A stretch of DNA of 64,000 nt, from positions 62,001-126,000 of the forward strand of contig BCHS01000012.1 of assembly GCA_039545275.1 (NCBI GenBank), in the 5' to 3' direction. The stretch comes from Pseudomicrostroma phylloplanum (Eukaryota > Basidiomycota > Exobasidiomycetes > Microstromatales). The notes below the pieces were generated by a model. The model searched no databases, was not told the DNA's origin, and saw only the letters and a list, made by a program, of their open reading frames with translations. Below are positions 52,044-63,600 of the stretch, in pieces. The translations under genes were made by a program, and so were the position numbers. Position 1 is the first letter of the stretch. The number at the start of each line of letters is the position of its first letter.

Positions 52044-55000
52044 ATGCCAGCGCAGCGTCGACGAGGGGCTCATACCCAAGGCTCTGCCCATGGCATAGCA
52101 GGCGCGAGCAGCAGCAGAGGCAGGGCTGTCCGTAGGCTTGAGAGGCAGAGCTGAGCTGCGTGTATGCTGCTGACCCTGCAAGCTTACCGGTATACACCCC
52201 TTTCGATATCTCCAGAGTGCCTCTCCCTCGCAATCACGCACAGATACAAGCTCAACGTTTAAGCTGCCTCTACGTAGCAAGGTTCCAGTCGCACCCTCCG
52301 CCTCGTCCTCTTCCTGGCGCGCTCCTGAGCACGAGATCTCCTCGGATTCGGAAGAGGAAGAGGATGAGAGCGCCGACTCCCAGCTACTTCCTCGCGAAAC
52401 CTGGCAAACCCCCCAGCAGCCAACAAGCGAGGAAGAAGACGAAGACAAGGTCATCCTCAGTCTGACTATGAGGGGCAAGAAGCTAGGCGCCGCTTCCTAC
52501 GATGCAGAATCGGGTAAAATGCTCTTGCTAGAAGACGCTCCCGCTGGCGGGCCCGGCCTGGGTCTCGAGCAAGAGTTCTTCGACGAGCAGATGAGAAGTA
52601 TCACTAGCAGACAGGGCACAAGCATCAGCGGCGCAGAGGAGTCCAAGGAGTCCAAGGAAGGAGATTTGATACAGCTGCGTGAGGGAGGTGACGGGCATGG
52701 GGGCATATATGCTGCTTGGCCCACTGACCACTGCGTCTACATGGCTACCAGTCCTCGAGCAGATCAAACCAGATACTGTCTTGGCAAGCTCTAGATGCTC
52801 GGAGGTCGTTCTCGAGTCTATCAAGCGGCACTGTAAGAGCTGAGGCGACACGGCAAGACATACTGTCCCGCGCCTTGCTTACCCCTCTTCTGACCCTCGC
52901 AGTGGCCGCTACAGGAGGCGTTACCTTCCAGATCAGACCTGCTCGGGAGTACAACTTCGAAGCCGGCAAAGCAAGACTCTCAGCTGTCGCAGGAGCGCAC
53001 CTCAAAGGCACCCCAGGAGAACAAATGGACAGAGACAGACTCTTGCATACGCTGAGTCTGGTAGACCTTGACCAGGCCCCGCTCTCAACGTCTTGCGCTG
53101 CTGCTTTACTGTACAACCTGTCCAGGATCACGTCCGTTGCCGAGCCCGAGACCGACGCCGGCGGGAGATTAGGCGAGCGAGGGCTACAGGGCATCAAGAT
53201 CACGTCCCTCGAGACGCTGCATCTGGACGAGTGTATGACTATGACTGCGGAGAGTCGGGAGGCATTGGCCATTATGACAGAGGGGGCGCAGAAGGGCTGG
53301 GGTCGAGCCAGGCAGGACTCAACGATGACGATCTATGCCATGCTGGATACCTTGAGGACCCCCAGTGAGTACGAGCTGCATGGCTGAGAGGCGTTACGCT
53401 GACTCTCACGGCTCTAACTTCAAATTGCTGTGTCAGTCTCTCATACCCTCTTGCAAAGGTGGTTCCTTTTCCCATCGATGAGCCTGCCCATCTTGTCGGC
53501 TCGCCACCAAGCTGTCGAATGCTTGGCCTCTTCAGCGAACAGTGCTGTCGCTGATGCTCTCATCTCTCATCTCAAGGGGATCAAGAATATTCCACGCTTG
53601 ATCAATGCTCTGCAGCGAGGCGGCACACAGCTGTCCATGTGGAAGGGCCTCTTCGCCTTTTGCGTCAAAACCTTGCACATCAGGGCCTGCATGGCCGAGC
53701 TGGAAGCGACGGAAGACGTACCCATCGTGAGGAAGATCCTCGCCGATTTTGATACCTCTCAATTGCAAAGCATCGCCGAGTCTCTCGATGCGACCATCGA
53801 CTGGGATCAAAGCGCAGCAGAGCGCCGCTTCATTGTCAAGGCCCAAATCGACCCCCAGCTCGACAAGTTGCGAGAGCTCTACGCTGGCCTGCCGAGCTTG
53901 TTGCTCAACATCGCCCAAAGTCTCAAAGCCAGTCTCGACTTTGAGCACTCTGGCCAAATGAATGTTGCGTACTTCCCTCAGCTGGGGTACCTGATTGCTC
54001 TGCCCTTCAACCAAGAGGTGACTACGCCAGAAGACATGAACGTCCCCTCCGATTGGACTTTCCATTTCGCATCTGAGATCAGCACATACTGGAAGAGCCC
54101 ACAGATGTACGACCTCGACGAGCACGTGGGGGACGTGCATTCCTTTATTGCCGATCGAGAAGTGGAGCTCATCCATGACCTGTCCGTCAGTATCGCAGAC
54201 CTGGGAGGAATGCTGATTCACGTTGCAGAAGTCTGTGCCGAGCTGGACGTCCTGCTGTCGTTCGCTCAGGCCGCCAATACCTACAGCTGGACCCGTCCTA
54301 CGATGACTGACTCGGGGGTGCTCGACATCAGAGGCGGCCGCCATCCACTGCAGGAGCTCAGCGTCGAGAACTTTCAGCCAAACGACACGCTTCTCTACAG
54401 TGGTTGCGGAGTCGGCACTGATGACGGCGACGACGGACGGGCACCTCGAAGGTCCATTGAGATTCTCACGGGCGCCAATGGCTGTGGCAAGTCAGTCTAC
54501 CTAAAGCAAGTAGCTCTCATCGTCTTCTTGGCGCAGATCGGCAGCTTCGTCCCAGCGCAATCAGCCACAATCGGCGTAGTGGACCAGATCCTCACTCGAG
54601 TGCAAACGCGCGACTCGGCCTCGAGGATGCAGAGCTCCTTCATGGCTGACCTCGGACAGGTATCGCACGCCCTGCGCAACTGCACTTCTCGTTCCTTGAT
54701 CCTGCTCGATGAGTTCGGGAAGGGAACACTCAGCAACGACGGAGCGGCCCTCTTTGCCGCCACTATACGCTACCTATTGAAGCAGGGAGCAGAATGCCCG
54801 CGTGTGCTGGCGACGACGCACTTCCACGATGTCTTCAAACGGGGATGTCTCCCGCCTGAGCTGCCCTACAAGGCCTCGCACATGCAAATCTTCCTCGACG
54901 ACTCGCACCTCGATGCTCGTCCAGGATCGTCCAGCAGTATCGCCACTACTTCAAATGTACGCTACGCCATGCCGACCAACGACATCAAGGACTCGATCAC

Positions 55001-55451
55001 CTTTCTGTACCGTGTCGCTCCCGGCCACGTTCAAGAGAGCCACGCAGCCTTTTGCGCTCGCGCGTGCGGGATCCCGAGAGATGTAGTGGAGAGAGCGCAG
55101 TACGTCACCCGCCTGGCAGAAGAGGGCGAGCTAGACACGCTGCACCTCGAAGCGCTCCTGCTCGACGATGACGATGACGACGGTGGCGGGAGCGGGGGCG
55201 AGGAGGGAGAAGACGTGGAAGGCGTCAAGCAGCAGCGCGAGGGGCCTGGCGCAGGGGGCAGCAAAGAGGTTCCCGAAGACGCGATGACTGTGCGCCGCGC
55301 TCGCGAGCTGCAGAGGAAGATGAGGCGCTTCATCGAGTGGGACATCGAAGAGGACATTCGACTCTGGGAGGAATGGGAAGAAGCAGGAGCGGAGGGCTCA
55401 CCTCCACTGGATGTCAGAGGCAAGTTGGAGCGCATCTTACAAGGGAATTAA
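52044..55451 (+). CDS. MSH5: meiotic MutS homologue MSH5
   Basis: Exons 52244-52678, 52752-52832, 52903-53364 and 53437-55451 are well supported by phase and homology-like motifs. The first exon 52044-52131 (ATG, splice to a CACAG acceptor at 52243) is the only phase-compatible start I found and is less certain; total 1,026 aa. After an acidic tail comes KVILSLTMRGKKLGAASYD (MutS connector start), VLEQIKPDTVLASS, the lever/clamp (LLQRWFLFP, VVDxx-type helices), and the ATPase: Walker A TGANGCGKSVYLKQVAL, GSFVPAQSATIG, MQSSFMADLGQV, Walker B LILLDEFGKGT and the ATTHFHDVF switch. DEFGKGT and SVYLKQ are hallmarks of MSH5. With MSH4 it stabilises Holliday junctions for crossovers and does no mismatch repair. 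The C-terminus has an acidic/Gly-rich insert (nt 55165-55270) before the last helices. Confidence 0.93.
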
Positions 55452-55778
55452 GCATGCAGGCAAGCCCACTGGGTGAAGGTAATCGACGCACTTGACTTGT
55501 ATTGCGAATTAGAGGAAAACCTGTTGCCAAGGCGCCATTCTACGGTACGATATTGGGGCTTTGAGAAATACAGTGACGGAACGCTCCAAAGATGTGGTGA
55601 CGAGACGAAATGGAGCCGGGACTGGTCTGCACTTTGCTACGCTCACCCTTCGAAGGCTTCGCTGCGCAGCTCCACTCCGAGCTCGTCTCTGTCGAAGGAG
55701 GGAATAGTCGAACAAGGAGCGAAGATGGTCAGCGGTTCTGCAGTGCACCATCCCTGTGCCCCCAGCACATTCAACAAC
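55452..55778. other. intergenic between convergent genes
   Basis: 327 bp between the 3' ends of MSH5 and the kinase-like gene. Nothing recognised. Confidence 0.4.
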
Positions 55779-58028
55779 TCACCTAGCCAACTGCTGCATT
55801 GACGCCTCCAAATCATCTTCAAATCCTTGTCCCCTCCCCTCCTTGTGCACCGCGGTAAGTCCCAGCGCATAGAATGGCTCCCTGAAGAATAGTCCCAGCC
55901 AGTGCGCGAGCCGACTAGTGTGGAAGGCCGTGTCCAGAAGGAAGAGCGTGGTGCGGAACTTGAGGAAGGCGAAGCGAGAGGAGAACCAGAGGTGGAAGCG
56001 CCTCCCAACTGTAGAACTGACGCTGTCCGATCCTCTGCCGTTGTTGTCGGGAGACTTTCGCATGTGGCGAGGGAAGAAGACGGCCAGGAGCGAGGGCGTG
56101 GACGTGGTGGTGATGAGGGCGTCTGCGGCGTGTCGCGCGAGGATGTTGATCCTGTTCGCGGGGGAGCCCAGCGTCTGATTGTTGGCCTGGACAATCCTCA
56201 TGGATCGTCCGACGAAGATGAGCTCCTTGGGCACCAGCTCCACCCTCGAGAGGAAATTCTGCAGGACCTCCTTTTGCTTTGTCATCCGCGCCTTGTGCCG
56301 CTCCTTTCGCGCCGCGGGGCTCTGGTCCTCCTCTTGGCCCTCGGCCTTCTTGTGCTTGCGCGAAGTCCACGGCTTCATCAGCGTTGCGCTGGCAAACATG
56401 TCCGACGAGCCCTCGCCCATGCCCCAGTCCTTTGTGATCTGCTCCAGTGTACCCGTGTCCACTTGGAAGATGGCGTTCCAGAGCTGGGCGTACTCCTTGC
56501 GGAACTTGTCCGACAGCTCCACGTACAGACCGTGGTCGATCAGGACCACCTGGGCTTTGCCCTTGGTCCCGTCTGGGTGCTTCCTGATGAGCACGTTGCC
56601 GGCATGACCGTCTGCCTGTACGAATCCGTACTGAAAGATCATAGCGGCAAAGGCATTGCAGACGTCCGTCGCGACCTTTTTGACCGAGAGACCCATGGCT
56701 TCGATCTTTGCCTTGTCGGTCATCTTGACTGCCCCCTCGATCCACTCCATCACGAGCAGTCGATCCGATGTGAATTCGGGGAGGTACTTCGGGACAGTCA
56801 CCGTCTGATTGATGGAAGAGTCCTCGCTGATGTGCTTCTGGATACGCTGGGCATTCTGCAGCTCAAGCTGGAAGTGCGTCTCTCGCTCGATCTGCGAGGA
56901 GATGTAGCCTCCAAAGTAGCTCAATGGTAGCTGGAAGATGCGCTCGTAGAACTTGAGCAAGATGCGGAAGGAGAGCAAGTCCCAGTACGTCTGCACACGG
57001 ATGGACGGTCTCTGCACCTTGACTGCAACCTCCTCTCCTGTAGACCTGAGCCGGGCCTTGTGAACCTGGGCTACCGAAGCGGCTGCGATGGGGACTTCAG
57101 AGAATTCAGAAAAGACTTCGTCGATTGTGGTGCCCTTTGTGGCGAGCTCGGCGTCGATGACCTTCTTTGCGACGCTCCAGGGGAGACGCTCTACGTCGTC
57201 AAAGAGCTTGGTGAATTGGGCGTACGCCGGTGGCAGAACGATGCTGTGCGTGAAAAGAAAGAAGGGAGGAGATCAGCTCCACTTGCTGTCTCTCCAAGCC
57301 CGTCTCCACTACTCGCACACTCACGAATTAGCAGCCACCGCCTGTCCCAACTTGATAAATAATCCCGCATTCACCTCGCACGTTTTGAAAAGTCGATCCG
57401 CACACCTCTGATGCAAACCCCCAACCGCGTCTGGGTCATCTGGATCAAAGTGCAACTTGTAGTCAATGGCAATGGCGAGACCAGTGTAGGCTGTACGGAG
57501 GTTGCGTTGCAGGACTTGGGCTTGGCCGTACTCGTCCCAGAGGTAGAGGGTGAGGGATCCGATTAGGAGGGAGGAGATGAGGACGGAGGGGCGGGGGCGC
57601 TTCTTTGATTTGCCTTGCGGGGGTGGTGGAGCTGGAGTTGAGGATGGAGAGGAGGAGGAGGGGGGGACGGTGGTGGTGGTATTGGCGCTTGTGGTGGGTG
57701 GGGTGCTGTAGCTTCTAATAGCTGCAGGGAAATTCTTGGTGTAAGTGCGTGGAGAAAAGCCTTGAGTGACATGAGGTGAAGATGAGAAGAGCCGTCTTGC
57801 TGCCCTGGTTGTATCCGAGGCGTGAGGGGCTTTACCAGGACCTCTCGTTGTTGGCAAGTGCCGTGTCCTTGTCCTTTGAGCGTACATCGAAGACGAAGAG
57901 GCAGCGCTAGCGGCTGAGGAAGAGAGAGAGGAAGCCCACACCCGAGCAGCGCATGACGGCGTACAGGAGCTCCTCCTCAGGCCTTGTCTGATGGCCATGC
58001 CTGTCTCGGCAGCACTAGTAGCCTGCAT
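55779..58028 (-). CDS. ABC1/UbiB kinase-like mitochondrial protein, Mcp2/ADCK1-like
   Basis: Two minus-strand exons, 58028-57325 and 57243-55779, intron 81 nt (GTGAGT...CGCACAG); 722 aa. An Arg/Ser/Ala-rich N-terminus of more than 100 residues looks like a mitochondrial presequence, followed by a hydrophobic segment (PSVLISSLLIGSLTLYLWDE). The UbiB domain contains the KxGQ motif (FIKLGQAVAAN), ASVAQVHKARL (A-rich loop), AVKVQRP, VMEWIEG, then QADGHAGNVLIRKHP (catalytic loop, family HxDPHPGN) and VLIDHGLYVEL (DHG metal site). KxGQ, the Ala-rich loop and DHG are normal for ADCK1/Mcp2-type members, whereas the catalytic-loop His-to-Gln change and Gly in place of Pro are diverged. Yeast relatives (Mcp2/Cqd2) affect mitochondrial coenzyme Q and lipid distribution. 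Exact orthology is inferred. Confidence 0.88.
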
Positions 58029-58594
58029 CGTGAGATGCTAGTGGGGTCAGCAGCACTTGCCTTCCGCTCCTAATCTAGAGAGTTCTAATTGCTTAGGTGT
58101 GCCTTGCGGACTCTACTCTGAGCGGCTCTACTCTGAGCGGCACTTCTCTGCTGAGGCTGGCACGTCTCGTTTGCGATGCAAGCAGCAGCAAAGTCTCTCT
58201 AGCGCAACCAAGCGCACGACTCGTGTCTACTAAAAGCCTAAGCGTGAAGAACGAAGTACGAAGCAAAAGATGGGGTAATGTATGTAATCCGAAGAAGTGG
58301 ATGCAGACCTCTTGTGCATGGGCGGTGGAGTAAGCCTGCTGCTCAACAGTCAAATCTCCGCCGCCTTTTCCGCCCAGAGTGGAGGAAGAGGCGCAGAACG
58401 AGATTCCTCGCCTCAGGCGGAATGAATCTCGATCGGACAAGAATCGAAATAGACTACGCAGAGAGTCATGCTTGCTTTCATGGTTACCATTGATATGCTT
58501 TGCAAGAGAAATCGTTCACAAGGAAGAAACCACAGCAACAAATTTCCATCACCACTGCTACTGGCCCCTTTTGGCTTTGTAAGCCTCCCCCCGC
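58029..58594. other. intergenic, promoter of the kinase-like gene
   Basis: 566 bp between two minus-strand genes. A short direct duplication (TCTACTCTGAGCGGC... at about 58110-58142) is visible; otherwise nothing. Confidence 0.4.
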
Positions 58595-60367
58595 TCAAGT
58601 GATGACAGTAGGCTTGTCCCGACCAGTGTATTTCTTCAACTGACTAATCTCCAATGCCTGGTCAATCAACGGCTTCAGTCCAACCTGAGCATCCGCATCA
58701 AACTCGCTCTTGTCATCCGAGTACTTTTCCACGTACAGTCGAATCGTAGCTCCCGCCGAGCCCGTTCCGCTCAAGCGGAAGATGATACGGGAGCCGTCCT
58801 TGAAGAGGATGTACAGACCCTGGTTCTTTGATACGGAGCCGTCGATGGGGTCGGTGTAGGAAAAGTCGTCTGCCTCTGCCACTTCGAATTGACCCAGCTT
58901 GGAGCCTACGAAGCCAGAAGAGGAAAACTTGGAGGCAAGGGCAGCCATGAGGTCATTGGCGCCCTTGGAGTCGACTTCTTCATAGTCGTAGCGAGAGAAG
59001 AAGTTGCGGCCGTAGGTGGCATAGTGCGCTTGCAGGACGTCGTTGACAGAGGTTCCGGGCTTTTCCTTGTTGGCAGCGGCCAGGATGGAGAGCCAAGCAA
59101 CGACGGCCCACAGACCGTCCTTTTCACGAATGTGGTCCGAGCCGGTTCCGAAAGACTCTTCACCACAGATGGACAGACGTCCAGCGTCCATGAGGTTGCC
59201 AAAGAACTTCCAGCCAGTAGGCACCTCGAAGCACTCGTACCCTTGCTTCTTGGCAACCCGGTCAATGGCTCCACTCGTGGGCATACTGCGAGCAACGCCC
59301 TTGACGCCGCCCTTGCTAAAGTACGGAATGGCTTTCTTGGCCCAGTCGGCAATGATGGCAACCGAGTCGGAAGGGTTGACAAAGGCTCCCTTTCCGATGA
59401 TCATGTTCCGGTCTCCATCACCATCGGAGGCGGCGCCAAAGTCGATGCCCTCCTTTTCTACTGCGTCCACCAGTGCCTTGGCGTAGGTCAAGTTGGGGTC
59501 GGGGTGACCGCCATTGAAGTCAGGCGAAGGCTCGCAGTTTTGAATCGCAGACTCCGACAGGCCAAACTCCTCGACGAACAATGCGCGACCATACGGACCA
59601 GTAACACCGCTCATGGCGTCGAATCGGACGGAGAACTTGCCGCTCGACAGGAAGGACTTGATGAGGGGGAAGTCGAAGATGGTCGAGAGGTAGGAGACGT
59701 AGTCCTTGACGGGGTCGATGACGGAGATTTGCAGCGGGCCAAAGGAGTAGTCACCGACCTTGGAGATGTCAATGTCGTCACCCTCGACGATGTAGTACTC
59801 GCTGATGGTCTTTGTGACGTCGAAGATCTTGTTCGTGACGCCCTCTGGTGCTGGGCCTCCATTTCCCATGTTGTACTTGATACCAAAGTCATTGTCGGGT
59901 CCACCTGGGTTGTGCGAGGCAGTGAGAAGGATACCTCCGGTGGCCTTGTACGATCGGATGACGTGTGAAGCTGCAGGGGTGGAGAGGATGCCGTTTTGAC
60001 CGATGATGAGCTTGCTCACGCCGTTGCCTGCACAGAGGCGGATGATGGACTGGATGGCGGGGACGGAGAAGTATCGACCATCACCTCCGACGACGAGGGT
60101 GGAGCCCTTGACGCCGGGAGAGGGGATAGAGGAGAGGATGGCCTGGACGAAGTTCTCAGTGTAGTGCTCCTGAGAGAAGACCTTGACACTGGGGGAGGGG
60201 TAGGGGGAGGGGGAGGGATAAGGAATTGTTGGGGTTAGTGAGCTCGCCAATTTCGCGCCGGTAGAACTGCCAGCTATGTGCGTCTGTCGTGCTCACCGCT
60301 TCCTGAGACCAGATGTTCCAGGCTTCTGGCCATCAAAGGGCTTGGTAGAGACGGTTTTCGCAGACAT
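58595..60367 (-). CDS. PGM2: phosphoglucomutase
   Basis: Two minus-strand exons, 60367-60297 ([20 protein letters not shown]) and 60188-58595, intron 108 nt (GTGAGC donor, CCCCCAG acceptor), 554 aa, typical of eukaryotic alpha-phosphoglucomutase. Motifs: PGTSGLRK (substrate loop), GGDGRYFS, catalytic phosphoserine in TASHNPGG (Ser115), metal loop [10 protein letters not shown], sugar loop [20 protein letters not shown], and the phosphate-binding [15 protein letters not shown] near the C-terminus. It interconverts glucose-1-phosphate and glucose-6-phosphate, linking glycolysis to UDP-glucose, cell-wall glucan, glycogen and trehalose synthesis. The gene symbol follows the yeast major isoform. 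Confidence 0.97.
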
Positions 60368-60657
60368 GGTCGCTCGATGTGATGTGTGTGACTGTGGGGA
60401 AGGGAAGTCGGGAAGGAAGGAGAGCGAGCGAGCGGGGTGTTGTGGGCGGGTGCGGGTGCGGGTGCGGAGCGACCTGGGTGTGGCCTAGAGAGAGTGGAGG
60501 CCCGTGTAGTCTATTTCTGCTGTGCGCGCGGCGGTGGGACGAACGCGGAACGGAAGAAGCAGGGCACACGGGCGCGTAACAAAGGCTACGCTCACAGAAC
60601 ACAGCACGAGGAGGTTATATTTCTGGCAGCGCGACAAGCATCTTGTTGAGACGAACA

Positions 60658-63600
60658 CTAAAAGGGCGCCCAGTCCTTTGGCGAGCCGATGATGCTCCAT
60701 CGGTCCTCGTAGGCAGTCCACACGTCCCAGCCCAACATGGCCAGCAGCTCCCTCTCCATCTCCTTCGCCTTGGCCAATTCGTCCCTGTTCGTCGAGTCAC
60801 CCACACCCATCTCCTTGATGAGCTTGCGCACGCTTTGAAGTGCCTGACCAGGGCGACCACCCTCACCCCCTTCGTCCCGCAGGTAGTTGGCAATCCTCAG
60901 GGTCGCCCATTCTCGGTTCTCCGTCGTCTCGCCGAGCAACTTGCGCGCCGACTCAAAGGTGGCCTTGAAGGCCGAGGCAGAAGCGGCGTCTTTGCCGTCC
61001 TTGTCCTTTGTGAGTAGAGCTTTGCCCTTCTTGACATAGGCGGTGACCAATGCCTTTTTCTTTTCCTCCATTCGCTTGTTCTCCTTTTTCTCGTCTTCGC
61101 TCTGCTCATTGGCAGGCAGGCGCTTCTCGCCGAGGTAAAGGAGGACGGACTGCACGTCGATTTCCTTGACGACCGCATCGGCAGCCTTGACGACGTCGTC
61201 GACTTCTTCCTTTTTGCCGGCGTCCAGCGACTCGAGCCGCGCCAGCAGCACAGGCAGAGAGGTAGGGTGTTCTTTGAGCAGGGTGTCGAGGAACTTCTTC
61301 TTCTGATCACCCTTGAGCTTCTTTGTCAGGGGCGCAAGCAGCTCCGGCAGCTGAGGCTCGTCCTCTTTACCTCCACCTTCGCCATTGTCCTCCTTCTTTG
61401 GCGCAGGAGCTACAATGTACTTGAGCGTGTACTTGCCGTCGGGGGCAAAGCCAAAGTCTCCAACGAGGATGTCGCCTGGTTGAGCCTCCTTGGGCAGCGC
61501 ATCGCCGTGGAGGTTGAGATCCAGGTTGAGCACTTTTCTCTCGCCAGGGAGGAGCTTGACCGCGCCGCCCTTGTACGAAGCTGGCTTGGCAGCGCCGAAG
61601 AGGTCGACGTGGTTGTCATAGGTGCTCAGGGTAATGTCCTTGCCCTTGGACAGGTTCTGCTCCACTGTCATAGTGGCCGTCCTCAACGCCTTGAGCACAG
61701 AGGGATTCTCGTTGAGCCACTGCACACGCACAGTGTACTCTCCCTTGGCGAGTTCCTTTGCCTTTGGGTAGACGTCGCCGAAGGCGACGAGCTTCTTTGT
61801 ATTGGTCTCAAAGATGGCAGTCAGCATCGGCACTGCCGAGTCGTAGAGGTTGGACAGAGGACTGGAGGTAGGCCACGACAGCTTGACAGGGCCTCCTTCG
61901 CCAATGGTCAGCTGGTAGGAATTGACGACCTCGCCCATCATCTTGCCGCTTGGGTGCAGATTGCGTGAGTCGACGAATGGCCGGATGACGGAGGTGGCAG
62001 GACGGACAAAGGTCCTGCGCTTGCTGAAAGAGATGGTGGGAGTAAAGGCCTCGAGACGAACATTGCTCATGCATTCAATCTTGACGGCTCCCTCGCCACC
62101 GATGAGAGTGAGCTCATCCCGACCGCTGACGGCGTGTCCGATGGTGATGCCGTGGAACTCTAGGTCGACGTCAATGTCGAACTTTTGTGCCGCGTTCCAC
62201 ATCTCCGCTAGGCACACTTCGAGCGTCTGCCCTCCTTTGACGGCAAACTTGCGAGTCATGGGCTCGCCTGACGTCAAGGCGAACACAAATGACTGCTCGA
62301 CGAAGCTCAAGCGACGCTGGGGTTCCACTGTGACCAGATGAGCCCAGAACTTGGCCGTCGTACCCTCTACGCCGTGGTTTAAGGAGCGGAATCGAGCCTC
62401 GCACCAAGTCGTGCCCTCGGGGACGTGGATGAAGTGGCGCTCCAACTTGCCGTCCCTGAGCGTCGTCGAGTAGCGGACGGTAGGCTCCGTCGAGACTTCT
62501 GGCTTCGTGACTGTGACGGGCACGTCGAATAGCTCGAGACCTGGGTTTGCAGAGTCGTAGCCCTTGACGGAGGCGACGTGAAGACCTGGCGGGAGGTGAG
62601 TGGGATCTACGCGAATCTCAAACGACCGACCATTGCTGCCGAGGAGGAGGAATTCTGGACTGGTCACCCACGACGCGTCACTCTTCAGGTTGCACTTGAG
62701 CTGGAGATGGTAGGCCTTTTCAGGCTCGGTGCCCTTGATCAGAGGCTTGACAGTAGCCATGAACTGATTCACCCTCGCAGTCTCGAGCTTCTCGCGGAGG
62801 TAAATGCCTCGCTTATCAGTCGAAGGCCTTGCCACGGGTTTCCCAGGTGGAGAGACGGCGACGGTGAACTCAAAGTCGGCGTCTTCTCGGGCTTGATTGG
62901 CGACGATGTACTCCCAAGCCTTGTCGGTCTGAATGAACCCGATGCCGAGCTCGTCATTGAAGTCCTTTGCAGTGGCGACGATGGCCTTGTGGACACGCGC
63001 AGAGGTGATTGGGATACCCTCCTGCTTCATGCCGGACAGCAGCAGAGCGATGGACCCGCACGCATTGGGCGAAGCCATTGACGTACCATTCATGAGCTGA
63101 GTCGCTTGGAGGCAGTACTTTGGAATGGCCGTGATGGCAGCTCCCGGGGCGTAGACCGTCGTACCTCTCGCTCCATCGGCAGCCGGACCACGAGACGACC
63201 AGGTAGTGGGCGAGTCCTTGACGCCTCGCTCTACCAGGGCGTACTCTGCATCTTGCATCGCCCCGCTATTGACGTATGCTCCGATTGTGAACACTCCGTC
63301 GGTGGTTCCCGCGGGCTGCCCTAGCGTAGTCATTGCAGGGGCAGAATTACCAGCAGACGAGACGAACAGGACGTCTTTTTGTCGAATGACGATGTCTCTG
63401 AGCGCCGAAGCAAAGGCACCAGCTCCCTCGACTTGCCAGGCGCCGTCTTCACCAAAGCTCATGTTGCAGCAGTCGGAATTGGTTGCGATGATCGCTTGCG
63501 CTGCGCGCATCAGGGCCTGACCGGTCTCCATGCCGTTCACGCGGCTGTCGCCGATACGAAGGGAGACAATTTCGATGCCAGGTGCGACGCCATTCTCTTC

